From: Heliopora coerulea
Lineage: Eukaryota; Cnidaria; Anthozoa; Scleralcyonacea; Helioporidae
Assembly: GCA_030142905.1 (NCBI GenBank)
Contig: JASJOG010000109.1
Span: 294,001-358,000, forward strand
Length of the DNA stretch: 64,000 nucleotides
Reading direction: 5' to 3'
The notes beneath the pieces are model-generated. The model saw nothing but the letters and a program-made list of their open reading frames with translations, was not told where the DNA came from and made no database searches. Numbering within the stretch: the stretch's first letter is position 1; every line of letters starts with the position of its first letter. Shown here piece after piece: positions 13,701-23,486 of this stretch. The position numbers and the translations under genes are program-made.

Positions 13701-16700
13701 TGTTATCATCACACAGCAAAACTGAACTACAGTCCACATGTCAGAAACCAATGAACAGTCTTGAAACTACCATATACATTACCAGTAACATGACTCGGCT
13801 TATATCCCATTGTTTCACATGGCATAAAGTTAGCAAAGTACACTGTAGATATAGTTTTTATATACTAAATAGTCAATAGGTATTAGATGTCCATACAAAC
13901 CTCATCGGGTGAAATGACCAATTTAAAATTAAGTAGATCATCTGGGTCTGGAAATTCTATTTTACACGTCTTCGGCAAACTTAGGTCATTAATATCTAAA
14001 TATGAAAAAAAAACCTTCAGCATAGTTTGGCAAAACAATGCAGTTTTAAAAACAGCAGTCTAACAAAATGGTACCACCTCTTTACTGAGACTAAATCTTC
14101 AACCTACAGGCATTGATACTGACATTCAAGTTCCTAATGTATATCAATTTAGTATAAATTTACCATTATATGTATGTCACAAATTCATATAGTTTATTGG
14201 CTTCTACATCTAACTATTTACTACTTGCCAACAGTAAATAAAATTCAAAATGTTGTTGAAAAATTCTGTTTTATCACAAACTGGCAATCACTGATCCAAT
14301 ACTTGAACAGAAATTTCTTGGATCACAGTGTAATATTGCACTACATAAAATGGCACATTCACATTGAAACAATTAGACAACTCACCCTCACTTTATAGTA
14401 GCATTACTTAACATGACATGGGCTTTGCACCTGTTGACTACTGGCTCACAGAAAACCCAAGCTCATTGTTTAACAAATTTAGGAGCAAGGGCACACTTAA
14501 ATATTTTGCTATGGCTAATGCCAGGTGATATTACTTTGTTGATTATTGATTTGTTGGTTTTGGCTGTAAACATCAACAAATTTGATTGCCTAACAGAGCA
14601 GCTGGTTTGTCAGACAAATTGCCTAATAAATCAATGAATACACTTTGAGCAAAGTATAACCATTGTTTTAGATTTTGTTTTTGAATAACTGAATTTTGAA
14701 GAATTATACTGTAGAGTATAAAACACAAGCTAGTTTCTGCTTCAACAATTAGTATTACCAGGTTTTTATTTCAATGAGATAACATCTCACTCTAGTTTCC
14801 TCCTTCCCAGTTACCATACCACTTAAATGAAGTCTGGAGCTCATAATCCAATTTTTAATCAAAATCCAATGAATTTTACTGTAAATAATTCATTACAGTA
14901 CTGGTACTGCAAAGTACTGTAACTTATAAAGTTTTATGCCAGTGTAAATATGTTACTAGTATAGTATTTTAATTACAAAATTAATAACAACACTTTCAGC
15001 TTGCTAGTTATACTACACAGTATACACCTATTATTGTATGGCTGAGCTTGCTATCCAGTCTGTATGCAAAATAATGCATGCTGATAGGCTGCCTAGCTGT
15101 GCAATAAGTTTTTCATACAGACTAGCAAGTTTTAATAGGAAAAAGTCTGAATTAAGTTGTAGACAAACAAACCAGATTCATGCCATTTTACAAAAGATTT
15201 ACAACAGAAGTAGTTACAGGTAGATCTTCTCGACAATAATTTTAAGAAAACTAGATGGATTGATGCAAATAATACAATGTAATAGATAAAAACATGCAAG
15301 TAAACCTAAGCCACTCAATCACAAACTAAAAAGTTAATTAAAAGTGATGAAGGACAGAACCAAAACCTGTGTAATAAATTCCTCATTAACCTCATTTGTT
15401 GGCTCTGTGCTCATAAGTGTTTGCTCCTGGTTTTGTATTTCCACCTGTAAAAGCATCTGCACAGGCCTTGCTCCTTTGTTGTTCAGTCTTTATAAAAACT
15501 TCAGGCAAATACTTCCCCACATAGACCTCACAATAAATACATGTACATATACACATGTAACACCTACACAGTATTACTCACTGGCAATTCCAAAGCAGCA
15601 GCCTGCTATTTCAACCTTTATGAAAGCTTATATAACATTATGCTAATCTGCCATGTTTCCTGCATGCTACATCAACATCACTCATTCAACATTCATTCCT
15701 CCCATCCTGCATGCATGACTAAAATCTCAGTAAAGTCATTCATTTCCACCAATCATGAAACTATTTCCCTTAAACATTAGCAGGTTTTAAAAATGCCCAT
15801 TGCTACTTTGGTGAGCATTTACGGTCAGGACCTTCAATCTCAAGGGAGGTCTATCAGTAGTTCTGAGGTGAAATGTAATAAATTATTGCACAAACTGTTT
15901 GTAATTGCAAATGCATAGCCCAGCTGACAACTGACAGGTGTCCATTATATATATTTCCAAAACTTGGAAGGTCTGCTGTGGGCTGCTGTACCCTGCTAAT
16001 GGCCAGTCAATAATCCTCAACTGTATATATTTGCTGGATATACAGGTATGTGGTCATGTAAGCATCTTTGACCAGAAAGAAGTACCCTAGACCTGGCAAA
16101 AGCGCCATTTTTTCTGCCTTACTCAGGGTGTGCATTTAAAATCCTTGGCAAAAATGCTACTGTAGTAGAAGTAATTATTACCTCACTACTTTCAGTGGTA
16201 ATTGCATTTTCAAATCACCATAAACCCCCAATTAAAATGTCCTGGCTTGACAAATTAGGCTTTTAAGCTTTCTATGTGGGTTTAACATGGGTTCACGAGC
16301 ATTATGGTGGTTTTTAAATGAAGGATGTCGAAGTACTGTGGGGAGGGGGGGGGTAGGTGGATACTTGATTTATCAAATTCTCCAAATATCGTTGTAATTA
16401 TTGAGACATATCTGTATAACAATATTATAGTCCAAAAGATGTACCAATACTACAATACACTGGGTACAAACAAGAAAGACTGAATAAACGAAAGGCACAT
16501 ATACGCATAAAAGTGCTCAACGTTTCTGAGAGAAAACCATTAAATTATCCGATATCAACTGTACGTCGACTGGCTCAATTTGTAATAAAGTTTCACGACA
16601 TCGTAATTTCCTCATGAATACGTCGAGAGCTATGTTATTGAAGTGAGACGTAATGAAAGTTTACTGAAACATGAGGCGATATAGTGGAATGTCCGCAAGA

Positions 16701-16855
16701 AGCGACAATCTAACATTTTGGACAGAAGTATACAGTAGAACTATTTACCAACCTTTCGTTATTCTCAACTGTGCTGCGGAAGCTCTTTTTGATCCACTTC
16801 CTCTTGAAGATTCTCCCTCCTTTTTTTGTTGCTTTAGAGAGAAGAGTCTTATCAT
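4778..16855 (-). CDS. ube2m: NEDD8-conjugating enzyme UBC12 (ube2m), 8 exons
   Basis: E2 enzyme that takes NEDD8 from the NAE1/UBA3 E1 and passes it to cullins with RBX1 and DCN1-like E3s. I assembled it from splice sites: exons 16855-16753, 13995-13901, 12420-12382, 11037-10987, 10320-10268, 9271-9208, 8224-8194 and 4890-4778. All have AG/GT borders and compatible phases, giving 549 nt and 182 residues, against 183 in the human enzyme from memory. The N-terminus [12 protein letters not shown] matches the UBC12-specific tail that docks the E1 and, once Met-acetylated, DCN1. Then follow [50 protein letters not shown] (catalytic Cys109) and the C-terminal YFERCL. Oddities are HDAPK where HDPPK is usual, and [12 protein letters not shown] at the end. 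The introns carry transposons and a tandem-repeat ORF. Confidence 0.93.
4988..5326 (+). other. Open frame containing one [13 protein letters not shown] unit
   Basis: Lying in the last intron of ube2m on the opposite strand and overlapping its exon 8 flank, this frame is open from about 4988 to the stop at 5326. It contains [15 protein letters not shown] at about 5030-5075, which resembles the tandem unit [14 protein letters not shown] at 5748-5975. It may be a diverged fragment of the same repeat-protein gene or a retrocopy. No start or splice signal was established and the family is not recognised. Confidence 0.25.
5610..6008 (+). CDS. Open frame with two in-frame 38-residue tandem repeats, unknown family
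   Basis: The frame is open from 5610 (just after TAA at 5607) to the stop at 6008. It contains two 114-nt direct repeats, 5748-5861 and 5862-5975. Each encodes a 38-residue unit of the form [14 protein letters not shown], then IKQDDF, then EExSSxESV. A partial third unit ([13 protein letters not shown]) precedes them. Because the unit is a multiple of three and substitutions keep the frame open, coding origin is plausible. No ATG-led start is obvious and the frame sits inside a ube2m intron, so it could be an exon, a pseudogene or a piece of a mobile element. I do not recognise the protein. Confidence 0.35.
   Translation, partial: FSTGRDLPTSLTLPRDLQQLWAVLTPHHFTRRDSGETSSSKNVTIHLRKPFPTDDEYCSIILLIKQDDFVRQEEASSHESVTSYLRKPFLTDDEYCSILILIKQDDFAHHEETSSRESVNEALDSFAQLKML
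6584..6722. repeat. Large hairpin repeat
   Basis: Two arms of about 65 bp face each other around CTATCG: ATATCCAAACACCGAGAAG on the left and CTTCTCGGTGTTTGGATAT on the right, continuing outward through TCATACAC / GTGTATGA. A lone arm of the same family occurs at about 18310-18362. This is a dispersed foldback/MITE family of unknown superfamily. Confidence 0.6.
6770..7342. repeat. Inverted repeat with 55-bp arms
   Basis: Left arm 6770-6825 (GAAGCCAAGATTGCCGCC to GTCAGTTTCAGTC) and right arm 7287-7342 (GACTGAAACTGATGTAC to GGCTTCAC) are diverged inverted copies about 460 bp apart. It may be a MITE or a snap-back pair associated with the PLE remnant immediately downstream. Confidence 0.5.
7381..7950 (+). 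mobile_element. Remnant of a Penelope-like element (GIY-YIG part plus hammerhead)
   Basis: The frame ending at 7674 contains [15 protein letters not shown] and [11 protein letters not shown], which match the GIY-YIG endonuclease region of PLEs (R-x3-H helix, then D-S-x-I-x-x-H-L-x-x-C). The reverse-transcriptase domain is missing. About 240 bp downstream there is a hammerhead core, as expected at the 3' end of such elements. This copy belongs to a different PLE family from the elements at 46-52 kb. It lies in the last intron of ube2m on the opposite strand. Confidence 0.6.
7909..7948 (+). ncRNA. Hammerhead ribozyme motif (PLE remnant)
   Basis: CTGATGA at 7914-7920, stem II GACT/AGTC with a loop, GAAA at 7937-7940, then CGTA. 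The flanks ATTT (before the core) and GAAT (after the GTA triplet) can form a short stem I. All conserved core positions (CUGANGA...GAAA) are present. Stem III would be the minimal ACGU type known from PLE hammerheads, which work best as dimers. Activity is not shown. Confidence 0.6.
9368..9668. repeat. Polypurine tract (GGAAA)n
   Basis: About 300 bp almost purely of A and G on the plus strand (AAAGG/GGAAA units), in a ube2m intron between exons 5 and 6. The long open frames on both strands are artefacts of the repeat. Confidence 0.9.
12715..13015. repeat. Array of TTTCACATATGAAA-type palindromes
   Basis: About a dozen short palindromes built on TTTCACATRTGAAA recur at irregular 15-35 bp spacing (for example TTTCACATGTGAAA, ATTTCACATATGAAAT, TTCACGTATGAA). 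They sit in ube2m intron 2, between exons 2 and 3. The units are palindromic but not in strict tandem register, so this is not an ordinary microsatellite. Confidence 0.75.
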
Positions 16856-16974
16856 GTCTCTCTTTAATATACACGAACCCTTCCTGTCCTTTCCACTCGT
16901 ATGAAATACAAATCAAATTATCCAAAATTCCTCAAAGAATCGAGACGAATGCGACTGACATCGCCTTGTAAAAC

Positions 16975-18472
16975 TTTTGCTGCATACCCAACTCGCGGGC
17001 GCAGCAAAACAGCGTGAAATCACTTGCTGACTCACAAATAGCGGGGCTCAACTGCTTTGGAAACAGAGTGTAATTCAAGAGCAAAAATCTAAATCTGGAG
17101 CTTGTCTTTTGACATCCAAGCGTTCAACGTTCAACCATCATCACGCAAGAAATAATCATGCCACTATGTACGTTTACTTTTTTGAGAAAAATACCAACTC
17201 GTTGAAATAAGAATAGCGTTAGTATTCTCTGGATAAGAATATAAATTAAAAAGAATTCAAATTTGTCATCGACAGACTGCAACTTACGTTTAACCAATCT
17301 CGAACTTTCGAAATAAGCTCAAAATATAAAAGTTTAGTTCAAAGAATTTAATACTATTTCTTTTTTATTTAGGCATTTTAGGCTTAAATTTTGATTAATT
17401 TTCGAGGTCGAAAATGGTCACCAAAAGTAAAGGGGTTATGTTAACCCATGGCTTTGGATCATTTTTCGACTAATCTCAAACTTTCGAAATAAGTTCAAAA
17501 TATGAAAGTTTAGTGGAAATAATTTTATTTAGTTGGACTTATTTGAGTCATTTTAGGTTGAAATGTTCATTTTTGAGATCGGAAATTTCGCCAAAAAGCA
17601 AAGGGGTTATTTTTCCACCAGCGTTTTTTCTACTTTGTTTACGGAACTGCCTACGACACACTCCAAGTCTAAACACCTACAGTGAAAAAACAGGGATGCT
17701 CAACCCACTTGTCAGAAGTATTGTACGGTCATTTCACTACCAAAAGGCTGAAATGTTATGAACGATGAAGAGAGATATTGTCTCAAACATAACTTTTCTG
17801 TTTATTTATCATTCGTTCTGCCTCCTGTTAACTATATATTCTACTTAGACCTACCCAAACCTACTTACTATTCGGCACCCAATCCGATTAAGTAAAGGCC
17901 AGTTAGGTGGTGTTTACATAGATGCGATCCAGCTCTCCTAGTATTCGCGGCTCCTTTTCCCGAGATCTTGCCTCCCTGCGAATCCCCTTGTAAAGTTTGA
18001 TTTCCCTAACATGAGAAGAGGGCCAGCCCTCCTAAGCAAGATCTCGCTATTGACTTCCTAAGATCTCGCCTAGGAGGGCAGGAAATTTCCCATGTGAACA
18101 CTCTAAGAGGGGTTGGTCCTCCTATAACTCAAGCGTGCTCGATCCAGCCCTACTAGAAGCACCCATTCATGCGAGTCACAAACTTGTTACCGAAATCGTA
18201 GTATTGTTAATAATAAGTGGTATATTTTCTATTAAATCTAATTACCAGATAAGTCATTTGCCGGTGTTTTAATAATATCATATTTTCTCTTAAATTTAAA
18301 TACAAGGTAAGTCAACTCACTTCTCGGTGTTTGGATATCTGATGAAACACTTCTCATGTATATATTACTTCTCAAATACCTGTGATGAAAATAAGCTTAT
18401 TTAGTATTAACTAAAGTTTACTCAATTCACGTTAATTAAAAAATTAACTTTTATCTTAATAACAATTCTACT
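16975..18472. other. Intergenic: ube2m upstream region and repeats
   Basis: Between the ube2m start and the P450 pseudogene. It contains the 176-bp tandem repeat and a half-copy (18310-18362) of the hairpin family seen at 6584-6722. A possible foldback with GTGTTTACAT near 17913 and ATGTGAACAC near 18090 is too weak to call. No gene is recognised. Confidence 0.5.
17300..17625. repeat. Tandem repeat, ~176-bp unit, two copies
   Basis: CTTTCGAAATAAG recurs at 17305 and 17481, and AAAGGGGTTAT at about 17430 and 17600, which gives a 176-bp period. The copies are diverged. It looks like a satellite-type dispersed repeat and lies upstream of the ube2m start. Confidence 0.65.
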
Positions 18473-18858
18473 TTATTTTCCAGTGCTTTTTGTTAACTTT
18501 AATCCTCCGGCAAATAAGTTCGTTTCTTGACAATCACTTTGTAGTCCTTTGGCAAATGGCAAAGCCTCTTTCCACCACACCCGAACTGGACGGCTGGCAA
18601 GGTCTCCTGGCAAATCTAATGTATATTGATGAAGCAAACTCGACAGCAATGAAAACACCATTTTCCGAGCAAAATCTTTACCCATACACGATCGATGACG
18701 AGATCTGATAGGCAAAAGATACGTCTTAACGCTGTTCCAACCCACAAAATGTCCATTTTTATCAAGAAACCGATCTGGTTTAAATGTGGCAGGCTCGTCC
18801 CAATCTGCAGGATTTCTTGTAGACTGACAGATGTTAAGGATCACTTTAGTGTTTTGGG

Positions 18859-19082
18859 CATAGGCGTTGCGAGGAGGGGGCAGGGAACCATGACCCCTCA
18901 AACGTAAATTTGGGTGGCTGACCCCCCATTTAATGCCATAAATTTCGTAAATTGCCACTTTGATCAATGACTTTTGTATGGAAATGCGCATTGAATAAAC
19001 TTTATCATTAAAAAACCTGTAAAACCTCAGGGTATGCCACAAGTTTGGCTGCCCCAATAAAATAACCCTAGCAACGCCACTG
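18859..19082. mobile_element. hAT-type MITE inserted in the P450 pseudogene
   Basis: Ends are CATAGGCGTTGC and GCAACGCCACTG (complement CAGTGGCGTTGC), a hAT-like terminal inverted repeat. They are flanked by 8-bp direct repeats GTTTTGGG (18851-18858) and TTTTTGGG (19083-19090), 7 of 8 identical. The insertion splits the P450 codons between IPKN and the KVILNICQS block. It is about 224 bp long with no coding capacity. Confidence 0.7.
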
Positions 19083-19403
19083 TTTTTGGGTATATGGTAA
19101 CCTTTGATGGAAGTATCGCGCACCGTTCTACGATATAGGAGAATTATACTTCAATAACGCATCACTTCACACACGGTGGTTTGGAGGTGATGTAAATTAT
19201 TAATGTCTTGTATAACTGGAGGAAGGCGATCACGACCAACAACGTTATCCACCTTATTTCGTAGATTAACTTGTGGATCTAAGTCGGAAGCGATGACAAA
19301 AATACTCCAGTCGAGGACACCTCTACTAGTACCAAGACCTATCATAATAGAATATTTTAATAAAGGTTACAGAATTGCAGTTAAGAATCTAAAAATAGTA
19401 GAT

Positions 19404-19510
19404 ACAGTGAACTCTCTCTTACTAACGGACACCTCCCTAAGACTGAGAACGGACACTTTTCATGTGGATAAAGGTTCAAAATACTTCCCAGAGTGGACAG
19501 ATAATGGCCT
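19404..19510 (+). mobile_element. Fragment of a pogo-type terminal repeat
   Basis: TACAGTGAACTCTCTCTTAC followed by AACGGACACC and AACGGACAC has the form of a pogo/Tigger-type terminal repeat (TA then CAGTG, then repeated CGGACAC). Only one end is visible. It lies in the gap between the P450 pieces. Confidence 0.4.
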
Positions 19511-19599
19511 GATCAATAGATTGGGATAACGAAATTTGAATATGTCACAATAAGGAAGACGACTTCTTTTCGAAAAATTGAACAAATTCTTAGTCGTAT

Positions 19600-19650
19600 G
19601 TTCAACTACCTGACATACATTGAAGGGCTTTCGCTCGAAACGTCAGTACC
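19600..19650 (+). mobile_element. Degenerate hammerhead / PLE 3'-end fragment
   Basis: TTGAAGGGCTTTCGCTC followed by GAAACGTCAGT resembles a PLE hammerhead (CTGAWGA, stem II, GAAACGTC) with two core changes. It interrupts the P450-like reading frame, whose last residues there are not P450-like. Confidence 0.4.
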
Positions 19651-20439
19651 TTTCTTTCAAGGACTCCAATACGGACCAAGTGTTCAGGCTTTTCACGAAC
19701 GTCTATGATTAATTTGATTATTTCATCATCCAAATCACATTTCTTGGTGGTAAGCGAATCCCAAATGTGACTTGTAATGGTTTTAGTCAAAAGATTCTTT
19801 ATCTCAAAATGTTGACCATCCATTGACTCTATTTCGTCTGAAAACTAACTGTGGCACTTGATTTCACTTGTATCTTATTGATTTCATTAAAACAAGAGTT
19901 TAGGGCTGTTCTAAAAAGTTTTCTGCAAACCAGTAGTCCTGGTCCAAGATCTGCTGGTGCAATATGCTTGCCATCAATGATTTTATTCAAAGGATAAAAC
20001 AGATGAAATGGTTTCCAGCAAAGTCATCTTTTTTATTCTTAACAACTTCTAGAACTACTTCTGCACTGTTCAGAACGACGAAGGTTCCTAAGGGAAGCTT
20101 GACCTGGTTAACATCCCCGTATTTCTCGTACAGACTTTCCATCGAGAATGGAAGGTTGGAGGCAAGTTGATGAAGGTTGCCAATTAAAGGAAGCGGGAAA
20201 GAACCAGGAAGGGCATTTCTTCGTTCTCGGCCAGTAGTGAGGACAATCCATCCAAGCCAAGCAAGAAACAATACCGTAACTACTTCAAAGATCATCGTTT
20301 TTTTACGAACCTAAAATTTTTAAAGGCTTCATTCTCGATGGCAAATATTTATCGGTAATCATAAGACAGGCAGAGTGCCAAAAACAATATTTTTGCTGAA
20401 ATTTTTTCAGAAATTGTGCACAGGAATTAATATACACAT

Positions 20440-20515
20440 ACACATATACACTAACATATATATATACATATACATATACATGTACATATACTTGGACATA
20501 TATATGTGCACTAGA
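20440..20515. repeat. ACATATAC low-complexity repeat
   Basis: Alternating ACATATAC/TATATA units. A related TGTA/TATG stretch occurs at about 21560-21680. Confidence 0.7.
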
Positions 20516-20650
20516 TGCAATCTGCGTTAACAGAGTTAATGCAAGTTAAGGTTTGTAGTTACGATCGAGTAGTCGGCAGTGATAAAATCATGTCAACATT
20601 TGAATTTTTGAGATCACTTTCCAAGAATGTATAAGTAATATTTCATGAAC

Positions 20651-20900
20651 GAGTGCGAGTGTTTTACCAGGGGTTACAAACACGAGAGAACAATGAAAAT
20701 CACGAGGCCGTGAACCGAGTGATTTTGATTGTTCTCGAGTGTTTGTAAAACATGAGAGGATAATGAAAATCACGAGGCCGTAGGTCGAGTGATTTTTGTT
20801 GTTCTCGAATGTTTTACAAACGCGAGAGAACATTGAAAATCACGAGGCTGTAGTGCTTTTTATGGTTTTCGAGTGTTTGTAACTCCTGGTAAAACACGAG
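20651..20900. repeat. Nested hairpin repeat, three palindromic units
   Basis: The outer arms GTGTTTTACCAGGGGTTACA (left) and TGTAACTCCTGGTAAAACAC (right) enclose units of about 65-70 bp. Each unit is itself palindromic (GAGAACAATGAAAATCACGAG against CGAGTGATTTTGATTGTTCTC). The result is a hairpin of hairpins, probably a foldback element expanded internally. Confidence 0.7.
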
Positions 20901-20937
20901 ACACTAGTTTATGGAATAGCTTCTCAATCGTCTATTT

Positions 20938-21020
20938 TGAATTTATAATTAAGAAATGTGGTAATAAACGGCTCTAAGTATGGGCCGTTTATTATCTCAT
21001 TTCTTAATTATGAATTCAGT
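20938..21020. repeat. AT-rich hairpin
   Basis: GAATTTATAATTAAGAAATG on the left is inverted as CATTTCTTAATTATGAATTC on the right, with the inner pair AATAAACGGC / GCCGTTTATT. Arms are about 37 bp. It adjoins the nested hairpin and may be part of the same element. Confidence 0.65.
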
Positions 21021-21559
21021 TTACGCGACCTTTACCGGGTTTCAAAATACATGCACATGACCAAATATTTTCGTCTGGTTGGTTAATTAAGTCATGAATT
21101 ATTAATGAGTTTGAGAATAATATATACCGGACGCTCTCATGCTTACCATGCGCCGAGAGCGCCCAGTAAAGGCCATGGGTTCTAACATGTCCTCAACCTT
21201 ATTTTGATGATTATCATCATTTGCACTTGGTTCTTATTTTCATGGTTATCGTCATTTTAAAGTCGACTCTTCGGGTGCTTATTTTTCTCTTGAACTGCGC
21301 ATTCCACATGGGACTTGATGTTTCTTAGTTATTCAGAAATTTGTGCTTCTGAAAATGATGAAAACCATCAAAATAAGAAGCATGTGCAATTGACGATAAT
21401 CATTAAAAAAAAGGGTGAGAACAACCTCTGGGTTAGAGGCTTACGTGGACTTTTTATAAATTCCCGACAAATTTCGCGAAAGATCCAAGTTTCCCGACAA
21501 TATAGTTTGTAGAAGGCATTTGAGGCCCTGTCCTCTAGAAGCTCCACCACTAATGTAGG

Positions 21560-21680
21560 TGTAGATGTACAATGCACATGTACATGTACATGCATATGCA
21601 TATGTCTTTATCTATGTCTGTGTAAATGAATATGAATATGTATATGTATAGGTATATATGTATATATATATATGAATTCA
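21560..21680. repeat. TGTA/TATG microsatellite-like repeat
   Basis: Runs of ACATGTACATG, GCATATGCATATG and TATATGTATATATA. Nothing else is seen. Confidence 0.75.
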
Positions 21681-21699
21681 ATTCACACTGACCTAGGTG

Positions 21700-23437
21700 A
21701 AAACCAAATTTAAATCAAATTGTAAAATGACTTTCTTTAGGGTAACTTGGGTTCTTGAGGATACCATGGAAAATAATAAATGTGGACTTAAAAAGTTTAG
21801 CAAAGTTTCAATACAACTGCATTTTTCATCTAAATCTACATATTAATTCCCGTAATCCTACAAAAATCTGTAAAACCTTTCCTTACTCGGCATTAACTCT
21901 TCAGACAAGTCAAAATTGTTCGATTTCAATGTTAGAGACAAACTATAACGTCCACTGAATCAGAGCATGTCTGGAACCTATTAACATTCCCTCTCTAATG
22001 TGTTTATTGTGGATGACTACAACTAGTGCCGGAGAACCTTCATGTGGAATTTCCCGAAAATCATCAAAACGAATTCGATCGTCACCGCTCTCACTCGAAG
22101 TCAAATGTTGATTGTGGATGGCACTGGATAGGATTGAAATGTTTCCAAGGAAACGGTAGCTGAGCTATCGACGTTCAGCTGGTCAAAAATTGAGTCCTGA
22201 GATCAATTCTTATCAGATTGATCAGGTCTAAGTCTAAACGATTGAACCATACAGTTGATATCGTGTCTTCGAGTTTCGTTTTGCTGGTTTAAGGAAAACA
22301 GGACTTTAATATAGCTTTTCTTATAGAAACTTTGCTTCTCTGTGAGAATTGTAGGTTACTGACTGAAAAGGAAGGTAATAAATGAGGATTTTTATATTCG
22401 AACAAAGTTTCAAAATTGGGTTTTTACATCTCATGCTTCCAGTATTACTAAAGACAACCAGATAAAACTTACATGCACGACCCTGCAGCAACTCTTCAGA
22501 AAAGTCAAATTGTTCGATTTGAATTTCAGAGTCTAGCTGCAAAATGGATAGACCGGTCATATGAGACTTACCGCCAATCACACTCGAACGTAAATGTTTA
22601 TTTTGTATAGCTGTGACTTGTACTGTCGTATCAGTCTATGCGATCTTATCTTTCTTTGCTCATGTACCGTATGGATGGCACCAGGTAGTACCATGCTATT
22701 TGTCTGGTTAATCTTCGTGTAAAAAGGCCAAACAAAGACGGTCAAAACTATGCTCTGGCAGGTGACGTGCTTTCAGGTTTCATACCCTTGTCAATATATT
22801 GGCATTCTAACATACTGGAATCAGAACATTTGCGCGTATGAATGACCTGCTTTACATCTGAAATGGCATGTAAAAAATTTTGTGAAGGTACTTTGTGCTT
22901 AAAACCGGCAGAAATAAACTTTTGAAGTGGCTTTAAATCAAGTATTGGAAGTAGTCAGTGTTAGGTTTCTATTCATACTCATTAATTTGATTGCACAGTT
23001 TCTAGTGAAAGCTACTACCCCATATGGCGAGTTTAAGAATGCAGTCTTAATGTACACTGCAATACTTGCGAATCCTTAGAAAGAACCACTACTAATCCAA
23101 TAACATAATTTGGCATTATTTCATGAGATAATTCCTTTTCCTTGCGATGAATAAAAACTGCATGTTGGAGTTATTCTTCGAAGCAACTGTAGTAATATAG
23201 TAAAATGGGAAAATGACTAGGAGTTAACCCATTCCTACCTACAGTAAGGTAAAAATTTTTAATTTGTTTTACCAACAGCGATACCAGATGATTTTTGTTC
23301 GGCAGACTACGGAGGGAAGGTGCCAGTTATCTGTCACCAATGAGTTAAATATCCTGAACTGTGCCAGCATTCCTTCTGCCAGTGGACATGCAAGTCAGTT
23401 TCAGTCCTAAAATATTGATAATGTCGCGCGGCCAAAT
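21700..23437. other. Intergenic with a diverged ~590-bp-spaced duplication and a candidate exon
   Basis: Similar sequence occurs twice: CTCTTCAGACAAGTCAAAAT near 21897 and CTCTTCAGAAAAGTCAAATT near 22491, each followed by GTTCGATTT. In the second copy, minus-strand 22536-22473 has a TTTTGCAG acceptor, an open acidic stretch (LDSEIQIEQFDFSEELL) and a GTAAGT donor, so it could be a small exon of an unrecognised gene. In the first copy the same reading frame is disturbed. Confidence 0.3.
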
Positions 23438-23450
23438 CTTTTACCCTTTC
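23438..23450 (+). promoter_or_regulatory. rpl39: Possible 5' TOP motif of rpl39
   Basis: CTTTTACCCTTTC lies 37 bp before the rpl39 start codon. Ribosomal-protein mRNAs usually begin with C and a pyrimidine tract that makes translation mTOR-dependent. The position fits, but the transcription start is not shown. Confidence 0.4.
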
Positions 23451-23486
23451 GATTACTGCTAGAGAAGTAAATTGGATACGTTTAAA

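Larger units (their letters stand above)
18473..20295 (-). pseudogene. Cytochrome P450 pseudogene, intronless, interrupted by transposons
   Basis: An N-terminal membrane anchor (MIFEVVTVLFLAWLGWIVL) is followed by a proline-rich hinge LPGSFPLPLIGNLHQL and YGDVNQVKLPLG, typical of microsomal CYP1/CYP2/CYP17-like enzymes. Later pieces include DLDDEIIKLI, the I-helix region with GTSRGVLDW, the K-helix ExxR (EVMR), GYHIPKN, WDEPATFKPDRF and a heme-loop region ending RSCMG. The reading frame breaks near 20030 (one base is lost in GGAAACC, after which the P450-like sequence continues in another frame as KPFHLFYPLNKII). The region around 19400-19690 is replaced by transposon pieces, a hAT MITE sits at 18859-19082, and the heme loop lacks the usual Phe and Gly. 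It is therefore read as non-functional. The absence of introns suggests a retrocopy or an intron-poor P450 clade. Confidence 0.8.
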
